From Aureivirga sp. CE67 (GTDB taxonomy: Bacteria > Bacteroidota > Bacteroidia > Flavobacteriales > Flavobacteriaceae), in NCBI RefSeq assembly GCF_015767245.1, contig NZ_JADOTV010000001.1:742896-806895 (forward strand): DNA of 64,000 bases. The letters run 5' to 3'. The notes below the pieces were generated by a model. That model saw nothing but the letters and a program-made list of their open reading frames with translations, did no database searches and had not been told where the DNA came from. Both the position numbers and the translations under genes were made by a program. Below are positions 18,796 through 25,999 of this stretch, piece by piece. Within the stretch, counting starts at the first letter, position 1. The number at the start of each line of letters is the position of its first letter.

Positions 18796-18829
18796 AAAAA
18801 TCCTCTAAATTAATTTTTAGAGGATTTTT
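18796..18829 (+). terminator. Strong intrinsic terminator between peptide and kinase genes
   Basis: A 14-bp perfect stem (AAAAATCCTCTAAA / TTTAGAGGATTTTT) with a 6-nt loop, whose 3' arm ends in a T run. It would end most transcripts after the peptide gene and lower expression of the kinase and nucleotidyltransferase relative to the peptide. Confidence 0.75.
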
Positions 18830-18844
18830 ACTATTTTGCCCTCA

Positions 18845-19993
18845 ATGAAAACTACTCCAAAGAATACAGAATTAATCTTCACAGAAATTGATAATCAAAT
18901 TTTAGTTTGGTTTCAAAACTCGAATCGTTATGTCATTTTAGAAAAAAATGTTTTTAAAGTAATTCATAAAATTAAAAAGCAAATTTCAAAAGAAGCTATT
19001 ATTTTATGGATTTCTGAGACTTTTACTGTTGAAAAATTGGATGCTAAAGAAATATTAAAACATTGTACTGATTTACTTCAAGAGATTGAAAGGAAAGAAG
19101 CTTCTGATATTGAAAAAAAAGAAATAATTCCTTCTTTAGAAAGTCAAACATTCTACAGTGAAAAACAGTATAAGATCAATGATAATTTCTTTAAAATTCA
19201 ATATGATTCAGAAAAATCTGAAAATCTGATTCACTCAAAATTAGAACATTTAAATACTGAAAAAAATAAGAAAATCGATTACCATCATTTTCAAATCATT
19301 CAACACCAGAATCGAGTTTATTTATTTGAAAACAAACATTTAATTGACTCATGGAAAAATGGCGATTATCATTATTTTCACGGGAAACTCTCGATGCTAA
19401 TTATCAATCAAATTCATCATAAAAAAGAATCTGATTGGTTAGGTATTTTTCATGCTTCTGCAATTTCTGATGGTGAAAATTCTATGCTATTCATGGGAGA
19501 TTCAGGAAATGGAAAAAGTACACTTTCTGCACTTCTAATGACAGAAAAACTTTATTCGTTTGCAGATGATTTTGTTCCAATTCTTAGAGAAAATCTTCAC
19601 GTTTATAATTTTCCTGTAGGAATTTCTATCAAAGAAAAAAGCATTCCTGTTTTAGAAAACTTCTTTCCAAAATTAGCTACTAAAAAAGCATTTTATATCA
19701 ATTCTAAAAAAACGGTTCGTTATCAAGAGCCTTCTATTTTAACTTCAAAAAATTATCCTTGCAAAGCTTTTGTTTTTGTAAAATATGATGCTAATATCGA
19801 AGAGAATACTTTGGAAGAAATGTCTAAAATTGAAGCTTTTCAAAAAATAGTTCCAGAATCTTGGTTGTATGATTCTGAAGAAAATGCTGAAGTATTTCTA
19901 GATTTTTTTAAAAACACACCTTGTTATAATTTAGTATATTCGGATAATTCTAAAATGATTTCTATCGTAAAAAATTTGTTTCAAAATGCGTAA
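18845..19993 (+). CDS. PqqD-like/HprK-like P-loop kinase
   Basis: I choose the ATG at 18845 (MKTTPKNTELIF) over an upstream in-frame TTG at 18836; the protein is 382 residues. The N-terminal 85 residues have the shape of a PqqD-type peptide-binding domain (short beta strands, RYVILEKNVFKVIHKI, then helices to LLQEIERKE). The C-terminal half is an HprK-like nucleotide-binding domain: His203 in FHASAI, P-loop GDSGNGKST at 218-226, and FADDF with Asp241-Asp242. PqqD domains recognise RiPP leader peptides, and HprK-like enzymes phosphorylate serines, for example on lasso peptide tails. The gene follows the 58-residue peptide gene and overlaps the nucleotidyltransferase gene by 8 nt. Substrate is inferred to be the peptide. 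Confidence 0.75.
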   Translation: MKTTPKNTELIFTEIDNQILVWFQNSNRYVILEKNVFKVIHKIKKQISKEAIILWISETFTVEKLDAKEILKHCTDLLQEIERKEASDIEKKEIIPSLESQTFYSEKQYKINDNFFKIQYDSEKSENLIHSKLEHLNTEKNKKIDYHHFQIIQHQNRVYLFENKHLIDSWKNGDYHYFHGKLSMLIINQIHHKKESDWLGIFHASAISDGENSMLFMGDSGNGKSTLSALLMTEKLYSFADDFVPILRENLHVYNFPVGISIKEKSIPVLENFFPKLATKKAFYINSKKTVRYQEPSILTSKNYPCKAFVFVKYDANIEENTLEEMSKIEAFQKIVPESWLYDSEENAEVFLDFFKNTPCYNLVYSDNSKMISIVKNLFQNA

Positions 19994-21098
19994 TTACGAA
20001 GCTTTAAAATTTATCAGTCTTTGTTTAAGTTTAAAATTTGAAAAGAAAAATATTTCAAGAGTTAAAGAGAAATTACAATCTCTTGAATGGGAAAAGATTA
20101 TTTGTATTAGTGACGCTCATTATGTTTTTCCGAATTTATATATTCAACTTAAAAATACGAATTTATTAGATCTTGTTCCTGATGATTTGGTTGCATATAT
20201 GGAGTTTTTGACCGAAAAAAACAGAGAAAGAAATCAGACTATTTTAGCTCAAATTGAACGAATCACGAAAACTTTAAACCAAGAAAATATTATTCCGATT
20301 TTCACCAAAGGAACTTCTTATTTAGTAGATAATTTATATGAAGATTTAGGCGAAAGAATTATTGGAGACATCGATTTTTTATTACCTGAAAAAGATATTG
20401 AGAAAGCTGCTAAACTTTTATCTGATTTTGGCTATAAAGAACTTTATGATGAAAAAACGGATTTAAGCTTTCATCCTGAAGATCATCGTCATTTGCCTAG
20501 ATTGATTCATAATGATGAGATTGCAGCAATAGAAATTCATCGAGAAATGTTGGTAGAAAATCATGCGAAGAATTTTAATTATGAAACTATAAAAGATTCG
20601 CTAAAAGAAATAAACTTTAGAGGAAATAAACTTTTTGTTCTTTCTACAGAAAATCAATTAATTTTAAATGGATGCTCTTTACAATTAAACGATTCTGGTT
20701 ATTCTTCTGGAAGGATTATTCTCAGAAATTTATATGATGCTTTACTTCTTTCAGAAAAAGTAAATTCATTAGAAACTATAGAAAAACATCCGAAATTATT
20801 TAAGTATTTGAATTGTTATTTAGCTTTGACTAAAAATATTTTCTATGATATTTCTATAATTCGTTATAAAAAAAATATAGCATCAAGATTTTATGTTTCA
20901 AGATGCTTATTGTTCTTTAAAAATCGAAAACTGACTTTAGTAAAAAATAATTTAGAAATATTCTTTAAGATTATTCATAATTCTGTTTTACACCTTACTT
21001 GTCCGAAGCTAAGAGCAAAACTAATTCAAAAATTAACCAGTAAAGAATGGCGAAAAAAGAAAGTGATTATGCTGAAAAATTCTAGTACACGAATCTAA
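19986..21098 (+). CDS. NTP_transf_5-like nucleotidyltransferase
   Basis: A 370-residue protein of the uncharacterised nucleotidyltransferase type often found in RiPP loci. Visible features are FTKGTSYLVDNLYED (about 106-120) and the metal-binding G127-D-I-D130 motif in GERIIGDIDFLLPEKD. EIHREM and the C-terminal helical region with HxxLP follow. The start overlaps the kinase stop (ATGCGTAA), a sign of translational coupling and likely joint action. Family members are presumed to transfer a nucleotide or to bind it; no activity is established for this type as far as I know. It ends directly against a convergent lipoprotein gene. Confidence 0.75.
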   Translation: MRNYEALKFISLCLSLKFEKKNISRVKEKLQSLEWEKIICISDAHYVFPNLYIQLKNTNLLDLVPDDLVAYMEFLTEKNRERNQTILAQIERITKTLNQENIIPIFTKGTSYLVDNLYEDLGERIIGDIDFLLPEKDIEKAAKLLSDFGYKELYDEKTDLSFHPEDHRHLPRLIHNDEIAAIEIHREMLVENHAKNFNYETIKDSLKEINFRGNKLFVLSTENQLILNGCSLQLNDSGYSSGRIILRNLYDALLLSEKVNSLETIEKHPKLFKYLNCYLALTKNIFYDISIIRYKKNIASRFYVSRCLLFFKNRKLTLVKNNLEIFFKIIHNSVLHLTCPKLRAKLIQKLTSKEWRKKKVIMLKNSSTRI

Positions 21099-21689
21099 TT
21101 ATTCAAATTTTAGATTTACATATAAAACTCCTTTGTCTCCGAAATAATCTGTTTCACGAATCCAATCGATGTGATCTAAATGCATCACAATTGTTTTGTC
21201 TTTTATAGAAAATCTATTCTCTGCTCCTTCATTTGATTTATAAAAATCGAAAACATTTTTACCTGATGAATTAGAAGTTTCTCCATAATAAACATAATCT
21301 GGCAATGGATTATCATCATATGGATATTTCAAAGCATTTCCAATCAAAACTTTTGGAGTAATGAAATCTGTATTATCAAGAGTAATCAGAATTTCTCCTC
21401 CATTTTCCATATTTTCTCCCCAAGCATCCAGCGTTTGTGCCAAAAGTCCTTTGACTTTATAAGTAGCTATCAAGGTATCTTTTGTTTGATTATTTATGGT
21501 ATAATCATACAATTCAAATTCTAAATTTGTAGGATAAGTTGGCAAAGAGCTATTTTGCAATCTTAAAGTTTCATTTCCGGTTGGTTTCCCAACAAAATCG
21601 TGTGGTCTAAAGACATTTTTCTTATCATCACAAGACACAAATAGAAAACAAAAGCCAACTAATAACATCATCATTCTTTTCATAATCAC
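21099..21689 (-). CDS. Lipoprotein of unknown function
   Basis: A 196-residue protein with a lipoprotein signal (MKRMMMLLVGFCFLFVSC), lipobox F-V-S-C, so outer-membrane anchored by Bacteroidota rules. Start may be the second Met (MIMKRM). No known motif is recognised; the mature part is rich in beta-prone stretches (NLEFELYDYTINNQTKDTLI, GEILITLDNTDFITPKVLIG). It is convergent with the nucleotidyltransferase gene, their stop codons abutting, so a functional link to the peptide cassette is not implied. Confidence 0.7.
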   Translation of the reverse strand: MIMKRMMMLLVGFCFLFVSCDDKKNVFRPHDFVGKPTGNETLRLQNSSLPTYPTNLEFELYDYTINNQTKDTLIATYKVKGLLAQTLDAWGENMENGGEILITLDNTDFITPKVLIGNALKYPYDDNPLPDYVYYGETSNSSGKNVFDFYKSNEGAENRFSIKDKTIVMHLDHIDWIRETDYFGDKGVLYVNLKFE

Positions 21690-21838
21690 AGACTTTTTAA
21701 TATTTAACTAATAACAATCATATCATAAAGATATTATATATAATTGATTACTTCAACTTACTGTATCGAATAATTTGTTAAAAATCAAGATTTTATGTGT
21801 TAAAATTTAATTTTTTATTAACAACAATTGCTTTGAGT

Positions 21839-22114
21839 TTAATCTACATCTAAAATATTTTGTAAATATTCTCTGTGTTCTTTTTCTCCTTTAAGAAATG
21901 GTGAAACTAAAAGTTTTGTTTCCTCTGGTGCTTTTTTCCCTATTACGTTAGATTTTGGATAGCTTGCATAAAATAGTTTGTAGTTTTCCTCTACTCTTTC
22001 GAAAATTAAAAAATGATTTCCTCCAATTCTTACATAAGAAATTTCTCCTTCAAAAGTATTCGAGGCATCTTTCATAAAATCGCTAAATCCGTAGTATAAT
22101 AATAGTGTTTCCAT
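21839..22114 (-). CDS. Small conserved-looking hypothetical protein
   Basis: A 91-residue soluble protein starting METLLLYYGFSDFMKDASN, with no signal peptide. It has a beta-rich middle (GEISYVRIGGNHFLIFERVE) and a charged C-terminus. I do not recognise a family. It lies between the lipoprotein gene and clpS on the same strand, with the clpS terminator just upstream, so it probably has its own promoter. Confidence 0.6.
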   Translation of the reverse strand: METLLLYYGFSDFMKDASNTFEGEISYVRIGGNHFLIFERVEENYKLFYASYPKSNVIGKKAPEETKLLVSPFLKGEKEHREYLQNILDVD

Positions 22115-22127
22115 GGTCTAAATTTTG

Positions 22128-22169
22128 GCAAAATTAAAAAAACCTTTGCGATAAGTTCACAAAGGTTTT
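22128..22169 (-). terminator. Intrinsic terminator after clpS
   Basis: Read on the minus strand, a 10-bp stem (AAAACCTTTG / CAAAGGTTTT, 22139-22169) with an 11-nt loop is followed by a T run. Confidence 0.7.
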
Positions 22170-22195
22170 CATTTATATTTTCGAAAAGTTTTTGT

Positions 22196-22471
22196 TTAAA
22201 CTATTTCTGCTGATAATCCAAGAGTTAACAACATAGAACAACGAGGCTCTAAGTCTTTATATTCTCCTGTTTTCACAGTACATTTTCCTTTATAATGTAC
22301 TAACATAGCACATTGTTCTGCTTGTTCCCAAGTATGATCACAAACACTTACAAGAGATTCTATTACATGATCAAATGTATTGACATCATCGTTAAATAAT
22401 ACAATCTCATGATCTTTTACAACTTGTTCTAAAACAGATACGTCCTCTTGTGTTTTTTCTATTGTACTCAT
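22196..22471 (-). CDS. clpS: Clp protease adaptor protein ClpS
   Basis: ClpS binds N-degron substrates and hands them to ClpAP or ClpCP. I set the start at 22471 (MSTIEKTQEDVSV); an earlier in-frame Met (MQRQKEKRM) is less likely because family members in this group begin like MST-x-E-K-T-Q-E. The core HEIVLFNDDVNTFDHVIESL, AEQCAMLVHYKGKCTVKTG and the end GLSAEIV are diagnostic. Length from this start is 91 residues, normal. It lies 10 nt downstream of prmA on the same strand (35 nt from this start) and is probably in one operon with it. Confidence 0.93.
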   Translation of the reverse strand: MSTIEKTQEDVSVLEQVVKDHEIVLFNDDVNTFDHVIESLVSVCDHTWEQAEQCAMLVHYKGKCTVKTGEYKDLEPRCSMLLTLGLSAEIV

Positions 22472-22505
22472 TCTTTTTTCTTTTTGACGCTGCAAATTTA
22501 CGAAA

Positions 22506-23339
22506 TTATTTTGTATACTTTAAAGAAACCCAATTATTTAACTCTAAAGTCTTGTCTAATTTCAGTCCTAAACTTGAAGCTTTTTCATCCATAATTGGAA
22601 TATCTTCTGTATAGAATCCGCTCAATAGTAAAACTCCTCCTTCGTTTAAACAATTATTATAAGTTTCGATATCGTTTAAAAGAATATTTCTGTTAATGTT
22701 CGCAATAATCAAATCATATGATTTCCCATCTAAAAGCGAAGCTTCTCCTTCGTAAACAGAAATATGCTTACAATTATTTCTGTCTACATTTTCAACTGAA
22801 TTTACAAAACACCAATTATCAATATCAATCGCATCAATTGGTTGTGCTCCTTTCATTTCGGCAAAAATTGCTAAAATTCCTGTTCCACATCCCATATCCA
22901 AAACTTTTTTGTTTTCTAAATCTAAATCGATTAATTGCTGAATCATCAAATTTGTTGTTTGGTGATGTCCTGTTCCAAAACTCATTTTTGGTTCAATAAC
23001 AATATCGTATTTCAAATTTGGATTTTCATGAAATGGCGCACGAATACTTACTAAATCTGCAACCTGAATTGGCTCGAAATTTTTCTCCCATTCTTCATTC
23101 CAGTTTACTTGCTCAATTTCTTTTACTTCATATGAAATTGTAAACATTTCAGAATTTAAAATCGAGATTTCTTCTAAAATATTTTCATTCCACTCTCTCT
23201 TTTGAATATAAGCTTTGAATCCTTCTTCGTTTTCTACAAAACTCTCAAAACCTACCATTCCAAGTTCAGCAATCAAAATTTCATTTCCAGGAATTATCGG
23301 GTTTACTTTAAAATCGTATTCTATATAAATTTCGTTCAT
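22506..23339 (-). CDS. prmA: Ribosomal protein L11 methyltransferase PrmA
   Basis: PrmA trimethylates lysines of ribosomal protein L11 using S-adenosylmethionine. The 277-residue product has a substrate-recognition N-terminal domain (1-90), the linker region with VSIRAPFHENPN, then FGTGHHQTTNLMIQQL, the SAM motif VLDMGCGTGILAIFA and IIANINRNILL (NxPY-equivalent region). It ends in NNWVSLKYTK. The gene precedes clpS and is divergent from the methyltransferase at 23502. Confidence 0.95.
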   Translation of the reverse strand: MNEIYIEYDFKVNPIIPGNEILIAELGMVGFESFVENEEGFKAYIQKREWNENILEEISILNSEMFTISYEVKEIEQVNWNEEWEKNFEPIQVADLVSIRAPFHENPNLKYDIVIEPKMSFGTGHHQTTNLMIQQLIDLDLENKKVLDMGCGTGILAIFAEMKGAQPIDAIDIDNWCFVNSVENVDRNNCKHISVYEGEASLLDGKSYDLIIANINRNILLNDIETYNNCLNEGGVLLLSGFYTEDIPIMDEKASSLGLKLDKTLELNNWVSLKYTK

Positions 23340-23501
23340 CGGTCTTAATTTTATATCACTCCAAGAGCAACATTTTGTTCCAGTTAAATTAGTCTTTTTA
23401 CTATTTTATTGATATTAAATATATGTTATAAAAGACTTTGCAATATTAGTGTTTTTATTGCTATTAGTATTTCGTAAATTCGCATTTTTAATCCAATTTT
23501 T

Positions 23502-24215
23502 ATGTCAAAAGATCCATTTGGAAAAGCTGTTTTAGATTTTCAGAGCAATAACGAACCAAAAAACATCATTACGCATTCTTCACTTGCTGGCGAAGATGAA
23601 ATTCCTGTTGATTATCTTTTTAGAAATTACAAGGAAATGCCTTCTATAGAGCAAAAAGCTTTGGATTTGTCTAAAGGAAAAATCTTAGATGTTGGTTGTG
23701 GAGCTGGAAGTCATGCGCTTTACCTTCAGAATAAAGGGAAAAATGTAACGGCAATCGATATTTCGGAAGGTGCTGTAGAAGTTTGTAAACTTCGTGGTAT
23801 CGAAAATGCTTCTGTTGAAAATATTTGGGATTATTCTGGTGAAAAATTTGATACAATTCTGATTTTAATGAATGGAACCGGAATTTGTGGAAAACTAAAT
23901 AAATTGGATGCTTTTCTGAAACATTTAAAATCGCTTCTGAAACCTAATGGACAAATTCTGATTGATTCTTCGGATATTATCTACATGTTTGAAGATGAAA
24001 ATGGCGAATATTGGATTGATGCTTCACAAGGTTATTATGGTGAAGTTGTTTTTTCTATGGAATATAAAGATCAAAAATCAGATGAATTTAATTGGTTATA
24101 TGTAGACTTTAATACTTTTCAGAATTGTGCGAACTACAACGGTTTTCTTTGTGAATTGATTGAAGAAGGTGAGCATTATGATTATTTGGCGAGATTAACT
24201 GTTTTGGAGGATTAA
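23502..24215 (+). CDS. Class I SAM-dependent methyltransferase
   Basis: A 237-residue soluble methyltransferase of unknown substrate. The SAM-binding motif KILDVGCGAGSHALYLQNKG is at about 64-83, followed by the acidic motif II in VTAIDISEGAVEVCKLRG, and the motif IV region FDTILILMNGTGICGKLN. Motif IV lacks the NPPY of N-methylases. The context (divergent from prmA, followed by repeats) says little about its target. Confidence 0.8.
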   Translation: MSKDPFGKAVLDFQSNNEPKNIITHSSLAGEDEIPVDYLFRNYKEMPSIEQKALDLSKGKILDVGCGAGSHALYLQNKGKNVTAIDISEGAVEVCKLRGIENASVENIWDYSGEKFDTILILMNGTGICGKLNKLDAFLKHLKSLLKPNGQILIDSSDIIYMFEDENGEYWIDASQGYYGEVVFSMEYKDQKSDEFNWLYVDFNTFQNCANYNGFLCELIEEGEHYDYLARLTVLED

Positions 24216-24231
24216 TGTGTGTGAAGTGAAG

Positions 24232-24274
24232 AACTTCATCCTTCCTTGATATATGTCGTCCTTTCAGGACTTTT
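24232..24274 (+). repeat. 43-bp direct repeat, copy 1
   Basis: It ends in TATGTCGTCCTTTCAGGAC then TTTT, with the palindrome GTCCT-TTC-AGGAC at 24258-24270. The second copy at 24391-24433 differs at only a few positions. The REP-like element lies between the two copies. Confidence 0.75.
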
Positions 24275-24297
24275 AATTTTTATTTGAAAACCTAGCG

Positions 24298-24312
24298 CAC
24301 TTTTGTAAAGTG
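24298..24312. repeat. Short palindrome next to the REP-like element
   Basis: CACTTT-TGT-AAAGTG, a perfect 6-bp inverted repeat 22 bp before REP-like copy 2. A comparable but imperfect AACACATTTC / GAAGTGTGTT pair precedes copy 1 near cydB, so the two palindromes may form one compound element. Confidence 0.5.
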
Positions 24313-24334
24313 TGTCCATTATTTTTAATATTTC

Positions 24335-24366
24335 TGTGGACACGAGTTACAAACTCGCGCCAGCAA
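24335..24366. repeat. REP-like 32-bp palindromic repeat, copy 2
   Basis: Identical over 32 bp to 10505-10536, same strand. Core palindrome CGAGTT-ACA-AACTCG followed by CGCCAGCAA. Perfect identity of a non-coding 32-mer 14 kb apart indicates a mobile or actively homogenised repeat. Confidence 0.75.
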
Positions 24367-24390
24367 TCGATTTCTGTATGAGAATAGAAG

Positions 24391-24433
24391 GACTTCACCC
24401 TTCCTTAATATATGTCGTCCTTTCAGGACTTTT
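24391..24433 (+). repeat. 43-bp direct repeat, copy 2
   Basis: Near-identical to 24232-24274, with the palindrome GTCCT-TTC-AGGAC at 24417-24429. It probably folds as a small hairpin in RNA. It has the same orientation as copy 1, 159 bp apart. Confidence 0.75.
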
Positions 24434-24448
24434 GGATTTTTGTCTTTT

Positions 24449-24588
24449 GCGAAAGGGATTGTAGTGGATAGCTTTTCTTTTTTGCAAAAATTAGTTTTTT
24501 CTTTGAAAACGGAGGCGACCTTAGAAGCCCACGTATTTCTTAGAAAAACTTTTTTGGAAAAAGAAAACTAGGAACGAAAAGCCCGACC
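24449..24588. other. GC-richer element resembling a recurrent flavobacterial intergenic motif
   Basis: The pair GCGAAAGGGATTGTAGTGG (24449-24467) and AACGAAAAGCCCGACC (24573-24588) brackets a stretch with GGAGGCGACC and AGAAGCCCACG. I recall similar GGGATTG...AGCCCGACC sequences downstream of genes in Flavobacterium genomes. It may be a structured RNA or an old repeat. This is recollection, not a search. Confidence 0.3.
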
Positions 24589-24644
24589 TTTTTCTGCGTT
24601 TTTTGGAAACGAAGAAAAATGGTTTCGCCCTAAAAATAATAAAA

Positions 24645-24776
24645 CTATTTTTCTTCCTCTTTCTTTTCTTCCTTCTTCCCTACTCTGTTTGCATTTACTT
24701 TTGCTTCGATGTTCACACGTTTTTTCTTTGGTATGTTTGCTTCTTTTTGTTTTTGAATTAAATTTTTGATCGACAT
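24645..24776 (-). CDS. Possible 43-residue basic small protein
   Basis: A minus-strand ORF of 43 codons beginning MSIKNLIQKQKEANIPKKKR and ending in a K/E-rich tail (VGKKEEKKEEEK). It is an amphipathic, highly charged sequence with no hydrophobic segment. It is more protein-like than the overlapping 71-codon frame that starts further upstream at 24783. No family is recognised, and the region is repeat-rich, so it may not be expressed. Confidence 0.35.
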   Translation of the reverse strand: MSIKNLIQKQKEANIPKKKRVNIEAKVNANRVGKKEEKKEEEK

Positions 24777-24825
24777 TTTTCAAACTTTTAAAATTCTTTA
24801 CAAAGGTAGTGAAGTTTATCTTTAA

Positions 24826-24833
24826 TATATTTG
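24826..24833 (+). promoter_or_regulatory. -7 box (TATATTTG) for mvaD
   Basis: TATATTTG is a full TAnnTTTG match and ends 15 nt before the mvaD ATG at 24849, predicting a short leader. Confidence 0.55.
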
Positions 24834-24848
24834 TACAAAACTTAAGAT

Positions 24849-25928
24849 ATGACGGAATTTATACCAAACGCTATTGATAAAGTAGAAATAAACGAAGGAA
24901 ATGTAACGTGGAGAACGCCAAGTAATATTGCTTTGGTGAAATATTGGGGAAAAGAAGGAGTGCAGATTCCGAAAAATCCTTCGATTAGTTTTACGCTTCA
25001 TAATTGTGCTACGATTACTACTTTGGAATATCAGAAAAAAGAGACTGCTTCTGATGCTTTTGAGTTTGAATTTTATTTTGAAGGAAAAATCAAAGATAGT
25101 TTTAAACCAAAAATCGAAAGTTTTTTTAAGAGAATCGAAGAGTTTTGTCCATATTTGAAAGCATACAAATTTGTGATTAAAAGCGAAAATACTTTCCCAC
25201 ATAGTAGCGGAATTGCTTCTTCTGCAAGTGGAATGGGAGCTTTGGCAATGTGTGTGATGCATTTGGAAAAAGAGATTTATCCTGAAATTTCGGAGGATTA
25301 TTTTTATAAAAAAGCTTCTTTCTTGGCAAGGTTAGGTTCTGGAAGTGCTTCTAGAAGTATCAAAGGAAAATTGGTTGTTTGGGGAGAAAGTGATGCTATT
25401 CCTGAAAGTTCGAATTTATACGGAATTCCTTTCCCATTTGAGGTTCATGATAATTTTAAAGAATATTGTGATACGATTCTTTTGGTGGATAAAGGGCAAA
25501 AGCAAGTGAGTAGCACGGTTGGACATAATTTAATGATTGATCATCCGTATGCGGAAAGAAGATTTCAGCAAGCGAACGAAAACTTGGCAAAAATCTCTGA
25601 AATTCTTCAAAATGGAGATTTAAAATCTTTTATTAAATTGGTAGAAGAAGAGGCTTTGGCACTACATGCTATGATGCTTACAAGTACACCTACTTTTATT
25701 TTGATGAAGCCAAATACGCTAGAAATTATCAATAGAATTTGGAATTATAGAAATGAAACGGATTCGTCTATTTGTTTTACTTTGGATGCTGGAGCAAATG
25801 TGCATGTTTTATATCCGAAATCTGAAGAAGCTTCTGTACAAGCTTTTATTCAGAATGAATTGGCTGCCTTTTGTGAAAAAGAACAATACATTCATGATTT
25901 TGTAGGAAATGGTTCTGAGAAATTATAA
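24849..25928 (+). CDS. mvaD: Diphosphomevalonate decarboxylase
   Basis: MvaD converts mevalonate-5-diphosphate to isopentenyl diphosphate with ATP, the last step of the mevalonate pathway, which Bacteroidota of this group use. The 359-residue GHMP-fold protein shows TWRTPSNIALVKYWGKEG at 18-35, the ATP-binding region FPHSSGIASSASGMGALAMC, SGSASRSIKGKLVVWGE with the catalytic-region residues, and CFTLDAGANVHVLYP near the C-terminus. The next gene, a ThiE/TenI-like protein, begins after a terminator. Confidence 0.93.
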   Translation: MTEFIPNAIDKVEINEGNVTWRTPSNIALVKYWGKEGVQIPKNPSISFTLHNCATITTLEYQKKETASDAFEFEFYFEGKIKDSFKPKIESFFKRIEEFCPYLKAYKFVIKSENTFPHSSGIASSASGMGALAMCVMHLEKEIYPEISEDYFYKKASFLARLGSGSASRSIKGKLVVWGESDAIPESSNLYGIPFPFEVHDNFKEYCDTILLVDKGQKQVSSTVGHNLMIDHPYAERRFQQANENLAKISEILQNGDLKSFIKLVEEEALALHAMMLTSTPTFILMKPNTLEIINRIWNYRNETDSSICFTLDAGANVHVLYPKSEEASVQAFIQNELAAFCEKEQYIHDFVGNGSEKL

Positions 25929-25955
25929 TTTTAGATAAAGAATATTAAAAATAAA

Positions 25956-25987
25956 AGGAATTAGATATCTACTAATTCCTTTTTTTA
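25956..25987 (+). terminator. Intrinsic terminator after mvaD
   Basis: Stem AGGAATTAG / CTAATTCCT (9 bp) with a 7-nt loop, followed by seven T, lying between mvaD and the ThiE/TenI-like gene. Confidence 0.7.
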
Positions 25988-25999
25988 ATTTTAAAAATT

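Larger units (their letters stand above)
24216..24848. other. Repeat-rich intergenic region before mvaD
   Basis: This 633-bp gap contains, in order: a 43-bp repeat (24232-24274), a CACTTT-TGT-AAAGTG palindrome (24298-24312), a REP-like repeat (24335-24366), a second 43-bp repeat (24391-24433), a GC-richer stretch with GGGATTGTAGTGGATAGC and AAAGCCCGACC (24449-24588), a possible 43-codon minus-strand ORF (24645-24776), and the mvaD -7 box. It is the densest non-coding repeat cluster of the window. Confidence 0.7.

Noticed and set aside
18845-19993. Genuine HPr kinase/phosphorylase
   Set aside because: The N-terminal domain looks PqqD-like, not HprK N-terminal, and no ptsH or PTS gene is nearby.
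18601-21098. Lasso peptide biosynthetic cluster
   Set aside because: The kinase and nucleotidyltransferase resemble lasso tailoring enzymes, but there is no asparagine-synthetase-like cyclase or leader peptidase in the window, and the peptide lacks a lasso-type core with an N-terminal Gly and an internal Asp/Glu at 7-9.
24568-24783. 71-codon minus-strand frame starting MKNVDQKF
   Set aside because: Compositionally odd with Arg/Lys/Ser/Cys, and overlapped by a more protein-like 43-codon frame starting MSIKNL.
24822-25262. 146-codon minus-strand frame inside mvaD
   Set aside because: Antisense of a clear mvaD gene; Phe/Ser/His-rich composition typical of shadow frames.
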